Part shown: positions 8,401-16,713 of the stretch, one piece after another
Layout of the letters: each line of letters starts with the position of its first letter
Numbering within the stretch: the stretch's first letter is position 1
Source: JAABVD01 sp965204545
Lineage (GTDB): Bacteria > Verrucomicrobiota > Verrucomicrobiia > Opitutales > UBA2995
Direction of reading: 5' to 3'
Assembly: GCA_965204545.1 (NCBI GenBank)
Contig: CBDBFA010000003.1
Location: 930,001-994,000 of the forward strand
DNA length: 64,000 nt
Made by a program: the position numbers and the translations under genes
The notes under the pieces: generated by a model
Told to the model about the DNA's origin: nothing
Databases searched by the model: none
The model's input: the letters and a program-made list of their open reading frames with translations, nothing else

Positions 8401-10513
8401 GGTTTTCCAGGTTGCCCAGTTCTACAGGTATCGTGCCGCTCAGCTGGTTATTGTTAAGCAACAGTTCATTCAAGCTGATAAGGCGGCCCAGTTCCACAGG
8501 TATCGTGCCGGTCAACTCGTTATTGTTAATCGACAGCTCTACCAAGTTAGTGAGGTTGCCCAGTTCGACCGGTATCGTGCCGCTTAGCTTGTTATTTTCC
8601 AGCCTCAGACTCTGCAGGTTCTCGAGGTTGCCCAGACTGGCCGGTATCGTGCCCGTCAGGTTGTTTTCGCCGAGGTCAAGGACGATAATGCGCCCGGAGT
8701 CATCGGTCGTCACCCCGTGCCAGTCACTGAGGGAGGCGTCGGTCAGCCAATTGGCGCCGTTGGTCCAATTCAGGCCGTCGGTGGCGTTGTACAAGGCCAC
8801 GAGAGGGGCTCTGTCGATAGCGCAAAATTGCAGACCGATCTCAGAGAGATCCCCGTCCTCTACGCCCTGCAAAACTCTTGGGATGCAGCCGGAGAATTTA
8901 TTGCCACCAAGGAAAATGGATTGGAGGTTGGCCAATTCAGCCGGAATCGCCCCGCTCAGTTCGTTATTGTTAAGCCTCAGCAGTTGCAGGTTGGCGAGGT
9001 TGGCCAGTTCGACCGGTATCGTACCGCTCAGCTCGTTATTGTTAATCGACAGTTCTACCAAGTTGGTGAGGTTGCCCAGTTCGACCGGTATCGTACCGCT
9101 CAACTGGTTATTGTTGAGCAACAACACTTGCAGGTTTTCCAGGTTGCCCAGTTCGACCGGTATCCTGCCGCTTAGCTGGTTGCTTTGAAGCGTCAGGCTC
9201 TGCAGGTTTGCGAGGCTGCCCAGACTGCCCGGAAGCGCCCCGCTCAGCTCGTTATTGTTAATCGACAGTTCTACCAAGTTGGTGAGGTTGCCCAGTTCAA
9301 CCGGTATCGTACCGCTCAGCTCGTTTTGGTGAAGCCAGAGGCTTTCCAAGTTTTCGAGGTTGCCTAGACTGGCCGGTATCGTGCCCGGCAGGTTGTTTTC
9401 GCCGAGGTTAAGGCCTATAATGCGCCCGGAGTCATCGGTCGTCACCCCGTGCCAGTCACTGAGGGGGGCATCGGTCAGCCAATTGGCGCTGTTGGTCCAG
9501 TTTGGGCCGTCGGTGGCGTTGTACAAGGCGACTAGCACATCGCGGTCCGGACTCCCCGTGCCTGGAGAATCGATCCCATACACCTCCACGATAGCTATCC
9601 CGGCAGTTCCATCCTTCCCTTCAACCTTGGCGGTATAGTTGCCAGGTTCGAGAGTGAGAACGACCGCAGCGCTCAGACTGCCTGCGGTCAGGTTGGGACT
9701 GCCTCCCCAAAGATCGGTTACCAATTGCCCCTGACTGTCCTCCCAGTTGTCGTTGACCATGAGCTCAATGGGATTGGCCGCATCGGTGGTGTTGGTGACG
9801 GTGAGAACCGGATCGGCCAAGGCATTGGCAATTCCCGCATCGACCAGTTCCGGACCGACAGCTTGGACCAGCACCTGCCTGGCGCCATCTCCAATGATGA
9901 ATCCGCCAATCATGACTTCGTCTCCCCTTTCCACCAAGGCACGGGTAGAGAGATTGACGAACTCGCCATCGGCCTCAGGAGAATCGATCCCATACACCTC
10001 CACGATAGCTATCCCGGCAGTTCCATCCTTCCCTTCAACCTTGGCGGTATAGTTGCCAGGTTCGAGAGTGAGAACGACCGCAGCGCTCAGACTGCCTGCG
10101 GTCAGGTTGGGACTGCCTCCCCAAAGATCGGTTACCAATTGCCCCTGACTGTCCTCCCAGTTGTCGTTGACCATGAGCTCAATGGGATTGGCCGCATCGG
10201 TGGTGTTGGTGACGGTGAGAACCGGATCGGCCAAGGCATTGGCAATTCCCGCATCGACCAGTTCCGGACCGACGGCTTGGACCAGCACCTGCCTGGCGCC
10301 ATCTCCAATGATGAATCCGCCAATCATGACTTCGTCTCCCCTTTCCACCAAGGCACGGGTAGAGAGATTGACGAACTCGCCATCGGCCGCCGAGGTCGGC
10401 TGCGAGACCCCCTCCAGCCCGCCAAGGACTAAAATCACCTTCCCAACCCGGCGGATTAGGGTGACCAGGCTTCGCCATGCGTAGATCCCCCGCAGCTTGG
10501 GGTTAGAGAACAT
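5477..10513 (-). CDS. giant secreted leucine-rich repeat protein with recent internal duplications
   Basis: A 1678-residue protein. The N-terminus MFSNPKLRGIYAWRSL..VILVLGGLEG..PTSAA is a signal peptide. Two nearly identical 138-residue copies of the domain with core FVNLSTRALVERGDEVMIGG follow (414-bp DNA period, about 9560-10390). Five modules come next, each opening with LVALYNATDGPNWT..NWLTDAPLSDWHGV, continuing with plant-type LRRs (LSGTIPVELGNLTNL) and closing with FSGCIPR.LQG.EDGDLSEI..FCA, where paired Cys probably cap the LRR solenoid. Two adjacent modules are the product of a 741-bp tandem duplication (6117-6857 and 6858-7598) with essentially no divergence. It is likely surface-exposed or secreted for binding; no catalytic motif is seen. 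It is a paralogue of the protein at 2267-4189. Confidence 0.85.
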   Translation of the reverse strand: MFSNPKLRGIYAWRSLVTLIRRVGKVILVLGGLEGVSQPTSAADGEFVNLSTRALVERGDEVMIGGFIIGDGARQVLVQAVGPELVDAGIANALADPVLTVTNTTDAANPIELMVNDNWEDSQGQLVTDLWGGSPNLTAGSLSAAVVLTLEPGNYTAKVEGKDGTAGIAIVEVYGIDSPEADGEFVNLSTRALVERGDEVMIGGFIIGDGARQVLVQAVGPELVDAGIANALADPVLTVTNTTDAANPIELMVNDNWEDSQGQLVTDLWGGSPNLTAGSLSAAVVLTLEPGNYTAKVEGKDGTAGIAIVEVYGIDSPGTGSPDRDVLVALYNATDGPNWTNSANWLTDAPLSDWHGVTTDDSGRIIGLNLGENNLPGTIPASLGNLENLESLWLHQNELSGTIPVELGNLTNLVELSINNNELSGALPGSLGSLANLQSLTLQSNQLSGRIPVELGNLENLQVLLLNNNQLSGTIPVELGNLTNLVELSINNNELSGTIPVELANLANLQLLRLNNNELSGAIPAELANLQSIFLGGNKFSGCIPRVLQGVEDGDLSEIGLQFCAIDRAPLVALYNATDGLNWTNGANWLTDASLSDWHGVTTDDSGRIIVLDLGENNLTGTIPASLGNLENLQSLRLENNKLSGTIPVELGNLTNLVELSINNNELTGTIPVELGRLISLNELLLNNNQLSGTIPVELGNLENLQLLRINNNELSGALPASLGNLENLESLWLHQNELSGTIPVELGNLTNLVELRINNNELSGTIPVELGNLENLQLLRLNNNELSGALPGSLGSLANLQSLTLQTNELSGTIPVELGSLISLNELRLNNNELSGTIPVELANLANLQVLLLNDNELSGAIPAELANLANLQSIFLGGNEFSGCIPRVLQGIEDGDLSEIGLQFCAVDRAPLVALYNATDGPNWTNGDNWLTDAPLSDWHGVTTDGSGRIIVLNLGENNLTGTIPASLANLENLESLWLHQNELSGTIPVELGRLISLNELLLNNNQLSGRIPVELGNLENLQSLRLENNELSGTIPVELGRLISLQELRLNHNELSGALPSSLGSLANLKSLTLQSNELRGRIPVELGRLTSLQELRLNNNELGGTIPVELANLANLQSISLGGNAFSGCIPRGLQGVEDGDLSEISLRFCAIDKAPLVALYNATDGPNWTNGDNWLTDAPLSDWHGVTTDGSGRIIVLNLGENNLTGTIPASLANLENLESLWLHQNELSGTIPVELGRLISLNELLLNNNQLSGRIPVELGNLENLQSLRLENNELSGTIPVELGRLISLQELRLNHNELSGALPSSLGSLANLKSLTLQSNELRGRIPVELGRLTSLQELRLNNNELGGTIPVELANLANLQSISLGGNAFSGCIPRGLQGVEDGDLSEISLRFCAIDKAPLVALYNATDGPNWTNGDNWLTDAPLSDWHGVTTDGSGRIIVLDLSENNLTGTIPASLGNLENLEGLWLHQNELSGAIPAELGNLARLQGLGLLENQLSGTIPVELGNLENLQRLRLENNELSGKIPVELGNLTNLVELSINNNKLSGTIPVELGNLTNLDALLLNNNELGGTIPVELGNLVNLKMLFLSNNELSGTIPVELGNLQNLEVLWLNNNELSGKIPVELGNLPNLQWVFLRGNKFSGCIPSGLQAVPLIDFSSLDLDYCETSSGN
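6117..7598 (-). repeat. 741-bp tandem duplication inside the LRR gene
   Basis: Positions 6117-6857 and 6858-7598 are near-identical units of 741 bp (247 codons). Each encodes a complete module running from one ATDGPNWT opener to the next. Confidence 0.85.
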
Positions 10514-10939
10514 TGACGGATAATTACAGGAACACCAGGGTAATAGTCAATCGATTAACCAACTTTGGGACCAGGAAGGAGGGGAGTGCCCCTCAGCGCG
10601 CGCTTCCCGACGCTGGGCTTTGGAGTTTAGCGCCGTTGGCGTTGAAGAAAGGGGGCGCCCAGGGGCGCTAATTGGCGTGGTGGGGGACCCGCCTCCCGGC
10701 GTGGTGGGCCCACCTTCGCCAAGGGTCTACGGCGTGACAGGCAGGAATGCGGGCGAGGCATGCCTCGCCCCTACGAATTGGCGGGTTGGAAAACCCGCCC
10801 TCCGTTTTATCCCAGTTGAAAATTCAATCCGTGGTTAATTTTCGATCAGAATCACGATCATGATTTTGAGGAATTCAGCCTTTAGCCTTCAGCCTTCAGC
10901 CTTGCATGGGGGGGAGGGATTTGTAAGGTCTGCGGGGTT
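10514..10939. repeat. 426-bp intergenic repeat block
   Basis: It holds a truncated triple-hairpin element (about 10593-10643), a GAGGCATGCCTCGCCCC / GGTTGGAAAACCCGCC unit (about 10741-10805), a GATCATGATTTTGAGG hexamer remnant and an AGCCTTCAGCCTTCAGCCTT tract (10877-10903). The promoter of the LRR gene should lie at its left edge, but I see no clear -35/-10 pair. Confidence 0.7.
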
Positions 10940-11440
10940 ATGATGCGAATCGCAATTGGGGCGGATCACGCCGGGTACCGGTTGAAGGAGGTGTTGAGGC
11001 GGCGCCTGCGGGATAAGGGGTATGCGGTGGAGGATTTTGGGTGCGAGAGCGACGAGCCGGTGGATTATCCGGACTATGTCCGCCCGGCGGCGGAGAGCGT
11101 GGCCTCGGGGAGAAACGATCTTGGAATCGTCCTGGGAGGAAGCGGGAACGGCGAGGCGATGGCGGCGAACAAGGTGAGGGGCATACGTTGCGGGGTGTGC
11201 TGGAACGAGAAGAGCGCGCAGCTTGCCAGGGAACACAACAACGCCAATGTCATTTCCATCGGGGCGCGCATGGTCAGCCGGGAAGAGGGAATACGAATCG
11301 TGGAGGCCTGGTTGGCGGCCGATTACGAGGGCGGGCGCCATGATAAGCGGATAGAGAAGTTAGAAGGCACAAAGGCACAAAGGCACAAAGGCACAAAGGG
11401 GCGCTGGCGCGCCCAGTTGAGAGTGAAGAGTGAAGAGTGA
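10940..11440 (+). CDS. rpiB: ribose-5-phosphate isomerase B (sugar-phosphate isomerase RpiB/LacAB family)
   Basis: 166 residues. It interconverts ribose 5-phosphate and ribulose 5-phosphate in the pentose phosphate pathway. Family motifs are RIAIGADHAGYRLKE at the N-terminus, VDYPDYV, and the phosphate loop GGSGNGEAMAANKV. In place of the Cys base of the E. coli-type enzyme the loop carries GNGE, as in the mycobacterial type where Glu is the base (family knowledge). NVISIGARMVS is the conserved C-terminal motif. The family usually ends near residue 145-150. Here roughly the last 25 residues, from about KLEGTKAQRHKG on, are a translation of AAAGGCAC octamers and GAAGAGTG repeats, so the tail is repeat-derived. 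ATG at 10940 or 10943. Confidence 0.92.
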   Translation: MMRIAIGADHAGYRLKEVLRRRLRDKGYAVEDFGCESDEPVDYPDYVRPAAESVASGRNDLGIVLGGSGNGEAMAANKVRGIRCGVCWNEKSAQLAREHNNANVISIGARMVSREEGIRIVEAWLAADYEGGRHDKRIEKLEGTKAQRHKGTKGRWRAQLRVKSEE

Positions 11441-11690
11441 AGAGTGAAGGGATCTCGCCGAGGCGAGATGGCACAAAGGCACAGAGGGGGAGAGGGAGGC
11501 GCTGGGGGCGCCCAGTGGAGAGGGAAGAGGGAAGAGGGAAGAGAAGAGAGGCGCCGGAGGCGCATTCTTCTTTTTGAGTCTATTGTGCCTTTTGTGGTTA
11601 ATCCCTCTTGGCGTTTCTTGGCGATCTTGGCGAGAGGTAATTCTTCATTCCTAATTGCTAATTTCAAAATCTTGATGATCCTGTTTATCC
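11441..11690. repeat. intergenic repeats with ATCTCGCC hairpin
   Basis: It contains the ATCTCGCCGAGGCGAGAT hairpin (11451-11471) followed by AAAGGCAC units, GAAGAGG heptamers and a TTGGCGATCTTGGCGAGAGG unit. No gene is seen. Confidence 0.7.
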
Positions 11691-13109
11691 ATGTTCAAAT
11701 CCTCATTCCTCATAGGCGGCTTTGTGCCTTTGTGCCTCTGTGCCTTTGTGCCTTTTCTTATCGGCGCGGGGGGAGAGGAGGTTTTGGAGAGGGATTTGAC
11801 GGATCTGGAGAGTTTTGTGGTCTACGAAGATCCGAAGATCGTGGACGGTTCGCGTCGGAGGCCCTTTACGAGACGGGATCCGGTGGTTGAGCAATTCTTC
11901 CACACATTGCCGGGAATCGCGCAATCGGTCTACCTGGAGCGCCTGGGACTCATGGATGAGCACCTGAAGAAATTGAGGGAGAGGAAAAACAGGATTACGT
12001 CCGAGCTGGCCCGGTTGGCGGGTTTGGAACGAGCCCCCAAGGGACTGGTGGAGGGGTACGAGGACCGGATCGAGTTTCTGGCCTCGTTGTTGGCATGGAT
12101 GAAGAGGCAGCCGCCGGTGCAGTTGGACAAACTCGTCATCTGGGAGGAAAGCGCCATGAAGTTGAGGCTGCAAAAATTCGAATATCCCAATCTACGCCTC
12201 GATCCGGAAACGGGAGAAATGGAAAGCCGGATCAAATTGAACTGGAGGATGTTCCGCGAATACCGGCGCGAAAGCATCGACCTGACCCTGGATTTCGATC
12301 TGGGAATCAACCTGAGGACGCTGAACGGGTATTACGATCCCGGGGGGTTCATTCAATGGAACCGGTTGAACCGCCGCAACCTGAGGGTTCTTCGGTTGGA
12401 ATACCCCATCATCGTCTCGCAGGAACTGAGGGATGATCCCTCGCGCGGTATCGCGACCTACGCCTCGGTGTTCGGGCAGGCCATGGAAAGCATCTACGGG
12501 ATGCTCACCGACATCTTCTTTTCCGATCTGAGCGACTTGCACGGGCTCTACATTCTGGTCCGGGGGAGCCTGTTTGCGGAGGAATGGGGGCAACTGGCCA
12601 ATACCTCGCTGGCTCGGGGTCTGGCCGCCTACTTGTCCTTCAGAACGCTGGAAGGGGAGATCGGCGCGCAACGGTTGAATGAGATTCTCGAGCACGATTG
12701 GACGATCTGGAACCTGCGGCAGATCGGGGCGGAATTCGACGATCTGAATTGGGAAAATTATTTCCAGCCCCTCATGAAACACGGCCGTTACAAGGAGATG
12801 CCGCGAATGGAAACCATTTTCTGGTCTACCCGGTTCGTATACTACCTCATGGACGAATTCGGTCCCGATTTTCCCGAGCGCATATTTGCTCAAATGCGCG
12901 GGGAGGGCAGGCAGGGGTCAGGCCTTGATTTTCAACATGGGGACATGTCAAAAATCAAGGGGCTGACCCCAACGGAAGGGGATGTGTTTCGCTTGGTGAC
13001 GGGGGAGGATTTGGGGGAGGTGATGGATCTCGCCAGGGCGAGATGGCACAAAGGCACAGAGGCACAAAGGCACAAAGGGGGAGAAGGCGCGCGGGGGCGC
13101 GCCAATTAG
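11691..13109 (+). CDS. unknown protein with repeat-derived N- and C-termini
   Basis: 472 residues, function not recognised. The N-terminus (MFKSSFLIGGFVPLCLC, then AFVPFLIGAGGEE) looks like a signal peptide, but the PLCLCAFVP core is a translation of GTGCCTTT octamers that occur untranslated elsewhere. The middle has a charged helical stretch (YLERLGLMDEHLKKLRERKN), a DFDLGINLRTLNGYYDPGGF segment and SLARGLAAYLSFRTLEGEIG with FVYYLMDEFGPDFPERIF. The last parts recall peptidase-MA folds, but no HExxH is present. The 57-bp palindrome at 12914-12970 is inserted in frame (read as GLDFQHGDMSKIKGL). The tail from DLARARWHKGTEAQRH is the ATCTCGCC hairpin plus octamers, ending RAN in the AATTAGG repeat. 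A later start than 11691 is possible. Confidence 0.6.
   Translation: MFKSSFLIGGFVPLCLCAFVPFLIGAGGEEVLERDLTDLESFVVYEDPKIVDGSRRRPFTRRDPVVEQFFHTLPGIAQSVYLERLGLMDEHLKKLRERKNRITSELARLAGLERAPKGLVEGYEDRIEFLASLLAWMKRQPPVQLDKLVIWEESAMKLRLQKFEYPNLRLDPETGEMESRIKLNWRMFREYRRESIDLTLDFDLGINLRTLNGYYDPGGFIQWNRLNRRNLRVLRLEYPIIVSQELRDDPSRGIATYASVFGQAMESIYGMLTDIFFSDLSDLHGLYILVRGSLFAEEWGQLANTSLARGLAAYLSFRTLEGEIGAQRLNEILEHDWTIWNLRQIGAEFDDLNWENYFQPLMKHGRYKEMPRMETIFWSTRFVYYLMDEFGPDFPERIFAQMRGEGRQGSGLDFQHGDMSKIKGLTPTEGDVFRLVTGEDLGEVMDLARARWHKGTEAQRHKGGEGARGRAN
12914..12970. repeat. 57-bp palindrome, copy inside a coding sequence
   Basis: GGGGTCAGGCCTTGATTTT and its inverted copy AAAATCAAGGGGCTGACCCC flank an inner CAACATGGGGACATGTC. 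The length is 19 codons and the host frame stays open. Intergenic copies lie at 20448-20504 and 40168-40223. Confidence 0.85.
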
Positions 13110-13410
13110 GAATTAGGAATTAGGAATTAGGAATTAGGAATTGGGAGAGGGGGAAGGCGGCGGGGGCACTTCTTGGCGCCTCTTTGCGCTCTTTGCGAGA
13201 GTCCCCTCTTTTTTCGATCACGATCACGATTAATTTTCAGCCTTCAGCCTTCATCCCTTAGCCTTCAGCCTTCTTCCTCCTTCATCCTTCATCCTTTATC
13301 GGCGCCCCCCGCGCGCCCTCTCCCCTTTGTGCCTCTGTGCCCTTGTGCCTTTGTGCCTTTTCATCCTTCTTCCTTGAGGTTTGGGGGGGAATGGGCAGAG
13401 GATGCGGGGG
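13110..13410. repeat. intergenic repeat block upstream of malate synthase
   Basis: It holds AATTAGG repeats, GATCACGATCACGATT (about 13217-13232), AGCCTTCAGCCTTCA runs and a GTGCCTTT octamer array (about 13325-13360). No gene is seen. Confidence 0.7.
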
Positions 13411-14024
13411 ATGAAGGGAATGATAGATAAGAGTGGATTGAGGATCCATCCGGTGATTTACGATCTGGTGGAAAGGGAAATTGCGCCTGGGACGGGAGTG
13501 GATACGGAGAGGTTTTGGCGGGGCCTGCGGGGTATTGTGGAGGACTTGGCTTCGGTAAACGCCGCGCTGCTGGAAAGAAGAAATGTCCTGCAAGGGCAAA
13601 TCGACCAGTGGCACAGGGATCATCCGGGGGCGACCTTTCCCAACGAGGCCTATGAGGATTTTCTCAGGGAGATCGGATACCTGCTCGACGAGGGGGAGGA
13701 TTTTGCCGTTGAAACCCAAAATGTGGATCCGGAAATTTCCATTTTGGCCGGTCCGCAGTTGGTCGTTCCAGTGGACAACGCCCGCTACGCCCTAAATGCG
13801 ACCAACGCCCGCTGGGGAAGTTTGTATGATGCGTTATACGGCAGCAATGTGATTCCGGAAACGGCGGGCCGGGCTATTTCGGAAACTTATAATCCGGTCC
13901 GTGGAGAGGCCGTCATCGCCCGAAGCAACGCATTTCTGGATCGTTATTTTCCCTTGCGGAGGGGTAAATACGCGGAGGTCAAGGGGTTTTTTCTGTACCC
14001 CCCTCCGGAGCCGGCGGGGCGATT

Positions 14025-14046
14025 GGGATCAGGATCACGATCAGGG
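14025..14046 (+). repeat. GATCAC-type hexamers inside the malate synthase coding sequence
   Basis: Four GATC sites 6 bp apart are read as GSGSRSG in a linker ahead of MELGDGEVTVL. The same hexamer is otherwise intergenic in this window. Confidence 0.75.
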
Positions 14047-15215
14047 TTGGGGATTGGCATGGAGTTGGGAGATGGGGAGGTGACGGTTCTTTCCGACGGT
14101 TCACAGTTTGCAGGATATAATGAAATCGAGGGTGAGTTGGCCAACATATGGCTGGCGCACAATGGTTTGCACGTGGAGATACAGATCGATCGGGGTCACC
14201 CCGTGGGGCGATCCAGTCCGTCCGGGGTAAAGGACATTCTTCTGGAAGCAGCGGTTACCACCATTCAGGACTTCGAAGATTCCGTATCGGCGGTGGACGC
14301 GGAGGACAAGGCCCGGGTCTACGGAAACTGGAACGGGATCATGAAGGGCGAACTGGAGGCATGCTTTGAAAAAGGCGGCAAGCTGGTGGAACGTCGGTTG
14401 AACCCGGACAAGACCATTACAACTCCCGAGGGAAAACAGGGCTCCCTGCCCGGCCGCAGTCTGCTACTGGCCCGCAACGTGGGGATTCACATGTACACCG
14501 ATGCGGTTACCAACGAGGACGGCGACCCCATTCCGGAGGGATTCCTGGATGCCATGGTGTCGTCGCTGGCAGCGATCCATGATCTGAATAACCTCGGCAA
14601 GTTTCGCAACAGCCGGACCGGCAGCTTCTACATCGTCAAGCCCAAGCTGCACGGGCCCGAGGAGGTGGAATTCACGGTTCAATTGTTCAGCCGGGTGGAG
14701 GAGGCGCTGGGGCTTCCAGCCAACACCTTGAAGATGGGCATCATGGACGAGGAGCGGCGAACCACGGTCAATTTGAAGGCGTGTATCAGGGCTGCGAGGG
14801 AGCGAATCGTATTTATCAACACGGGCTTTCTGGACCGGACCGGGGACGAGATCCATACGAGCATGGAGGCCGGGCCGGTCATTGCAAAGATGGAAATCAA
14901 GGGCGCTTCCTGGATGCTGGCGTATGAGGACTGGAACGTGGATCTGGGCATTGAAACCGGGCTGCCCGGAAGAGGGCAGATCGGCAAGGGCATGTGGACC
15001 ATTCCCGACGACCTGAAGACGATGATGGAGACCAAGGCGGATCACCCGAAGGCCGGGGCCAGCACCGCCTGGGTGCCCTCGCCCACCGCCGCGACTCTGC
15101 ATGCCATCCATTACCACCAGATCGACGTGGCCCAAAGGCAGAAGGAAATAGCCCGCGGGGCGGGCGGACTTGCGGGCATTGCTGACCCCGCCGCTGCTCC
15201 AGGGGAGGGCTTCGA

Positions 15216-15388
15216 CCCGCATGTCTCACAAATCTTCTGCTGCGCTCCGGAATGACGGCGCTGGAGCGGATTTCCCTGGATTCGGGACTTCGCAGGGTGT
15301 CGACCCGGCTTCACCCCCGAATCTGCACGAAACCCCCACCAGCACTCGACCTCCGTTCGCTCGCGACGAAGTTTGCGAGAAATACGGG
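15216..15388 (+). mobile_element. 173-bp YTAR element, copy A (in malate synthase G)
   Basis: Left end CCCGCATGTCTCACAAA, right end TTTGCGAGAAATACGGG (decayed inverted copy). Flanks are TCGA and TTAA. It is read in frame as RMSHKSSAALRNDGAGADF and onward to FARDEVCEKYGL. Confidence 0.9.
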
Positions 15389-15833
15389 TTAACCCGGGAG
15401 GAGATCGACTTCGAACTGGGAAAACAACGCCCAAGGCATACTGGGCTATGTGGTTCGATGGATCGACCAGGGAGTGGGTTGCTCCAAAGTGCCGGATTAT
15501 CACAACGTGGGCCTGATGGAAGACCGGGGCCACCTTGCGGATATCGAGCCAGCATCTGGCCAATTGGCTGCGCCACGGCATCGTGGGGAAAGCGGACGTT
15601 GTGCGGGTTTTCAAGAAGATGGCGGTGGTGGTCGACGGACAGAATGCGGGCGATCCGAATTACCGCGACATGGCGCCCGGTTTCGACCGCAGTATCGCGT
15701 TTCAAGCGGCGCTCGATCTGGTTTTTACCGGCGCGGAGGAGCCGAACGGGTATACGGAGAGGGTATTGCATGAGGCGCGGAAGGCGCGGAAGGGGGTCAA
15801 ACGCAAAATGTTAACATCGGATTGAAGGTGCGA

Positions 15834-15932
15834 AAGGGGTCAAACGCAAAATGTTAACATCGTCCTCTAGTTTCACCTGAATGGCTGAACCGAACCAATT
15901 CGATGTTAACATTTTGCGTTTGACCCCTTTTT
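15834..15932 (+). repeat. 99-bp GTCAAACG hairpin, copy 1
   Basis: Arms AAGGGGTCAAACGCAAAATG and the inverse, each about 27 bp, surround a centre of about 45 bp (TCCTCTAGTTTCACCTGAAT). It lies between the 3' ends of malate synthase and exbD. An extra left half-copy lies at about 15791-15820, inside the malate synthase tail. Confidence 0.9.
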
Positions 15933-15933
15933 C

Positions 15934-16326
15934 TTATCTGGATTGGAGGCGGATTTTGTTGAGGCCGTTTTTGCGGCAGGCGTCCATGATGTCGGTGAGG
16001 TATTTGAGGAGGGATTCCTCATCGGCGCGGATGAGGACGGTGATATCCTCGCCCAGGGGCCTGAGGTGACGGAGGGAAGGATCCAATTCGTCCAGTTCCA
16101 TGGGTTGTCCATTGACGAGAAAGGCGCCATCCTTGGCAATTTCTATGATGAGGTTCTTATCGAATCTGTTTTGTCCTGCCGTTTCAATTTTGGGCAGGGT
16201 GAGGTTCAAGGTGGAAATATTGCGAAACTGCATGGTCATGAGGAAAAAGAAGATCAGGACGATCAGCACATCCACCAAGGGGACGATATTGATGGTTACC
16301 TTGCGGGATTTTCTAGTGAGAGACAT
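15934..16326 (-). CDS. exbD: ExbD/TolR biopolymer transport protein (set 1)
   Basis: 130 residues starting at the ATG at 16326. Topology is the family's: a short cytoplasmic N-terminus (SLTRKSRKVTINIVPLVDVLIVLIFFFLM) with one membrane helix carrying the conserved Asp (PLVDVLIVL) needed for proton-motive-force coupling, then a periplasmic domain ending KNGLNKIRLQSR. It should work with the ExbB encoded upstream at 16714-17283 to energise a TonB/TolA-type protein or act as a Tol system. The two genes are co-oriented but 387 bp of repeats separate them. The stop codon abuts the 99-bp hairpin. Confidence 0.93.
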   Translation of the reverse strand: MSLTRKSRKVTINIVPLVDVLIVLIFFFLMTMQFRNISTLNLTLPKIETAGQNRFDKNLIIEIAKDGAFLVNGQPMELDELDPSLRHLRPLGEDITVLIRADEESLLKYLTDIMDACRKNGLNKIRLQSR

Positions 16327-16713
16327 GGGAGGCGCCTGCGGCGCCAATTAGGAATTAGGAATTAGGAATTAGGAATGGGATCTCGCCAGGGCGAGATGGC
16401 ACAAAGGGGGGGAGAGGAGGAGGGGCGCTGGGGGCGCCAAGTGGAGAGAGGAAGGCGCACCGGAGGCTTTTGTGGAACCCCGTTGGGGTTCGGTAGTGTG
16501 GGTGATCGGTAACCCAGCGTGGGCTGCGCGACGCTGGGCTTTGGAGTTTAACGCCGTTGGCGTTAGAGCCAGATGATACTGGGGATTTGCGCACGGATGA
16601 GGATTGATTGTCACAGAAAGCATGAGTAACACAAAATTCTTAATTCCTAATTCTTAATTGGCGCCCTTGGGCGCCTTATTCTCTGTGTCCTCTGTGGTTA
16701 AATTAGTGGTCGA
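16327..16713. repeat. 387-bp repeat block splitting exbB from exbD
   Basis: It holds AATTAGG heptamers, the ATCTCGCCAGGGCGAGAT hairpin (16379-16399), triple-hairpin element copy 2 (16468-16566) and an AATTCTTAATT tract. No gene is seen. Confidence 0.75.
16468..16566 (+). repeat. triple-hairpin element, copy 2
   Basis: Carries AACCCCGTTGGGGTT, CCCAGCGTGGGCTGCGCGAC (the central arm pair) and AACGCCGTTGGCGTT in order. Confidence 0.85.

Larger units (their letters stand above)
13411..15825 (+). pseudogene. glcB: malate synthase G, interrupted by an inserted element and three reading-frame breaks
   Basis: Malate synthase G condenses glyoxylate and acetyl-CoA to malate. The N-terminal four fifths are intact: VIYDLVEREIAPGTGVD, GPQLVVPVDNARYALNATNARWGSLYDALYG, FINTGFLDRTGDEIHTSMEAGP, LAYEDWNVD, KGMWTIPDDL and GASTAWVPSPTAATLHAIHYHQ. 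Near 15142 the frame moves by +1 (GGG to GGGG) and then reads LRALLTPPLL. The 173-bp element at 15216-15388 follows, in frame with that segment, then REEIDFEL. Further extra G residues near 15417 and 15526 move the frame again. The remaining pieces carry WIDQGVGCSKVPDYHNVGLMED (with the family's catalytic Cys and Asp) and ISSQHLANWLRHGIV to PNGYTERVLHEA. As sequenced, translation stops at 15255 and the active site is incomplete. Start at ATG 13411 (AGAGG 9 nt upstream); 13402 or 13420 are alternatives. The tail ends in the GTCAAACG repeat. Confidence 0.85.

Noticed and set aside
5529..9188. Long open frames on the + strand opposite the LRR gene
   Set aside because: They follow the 24-codon periodicity of the LRR gene on the other strand and have the same internal duplications; they are mirror frames of a repetitive gene.
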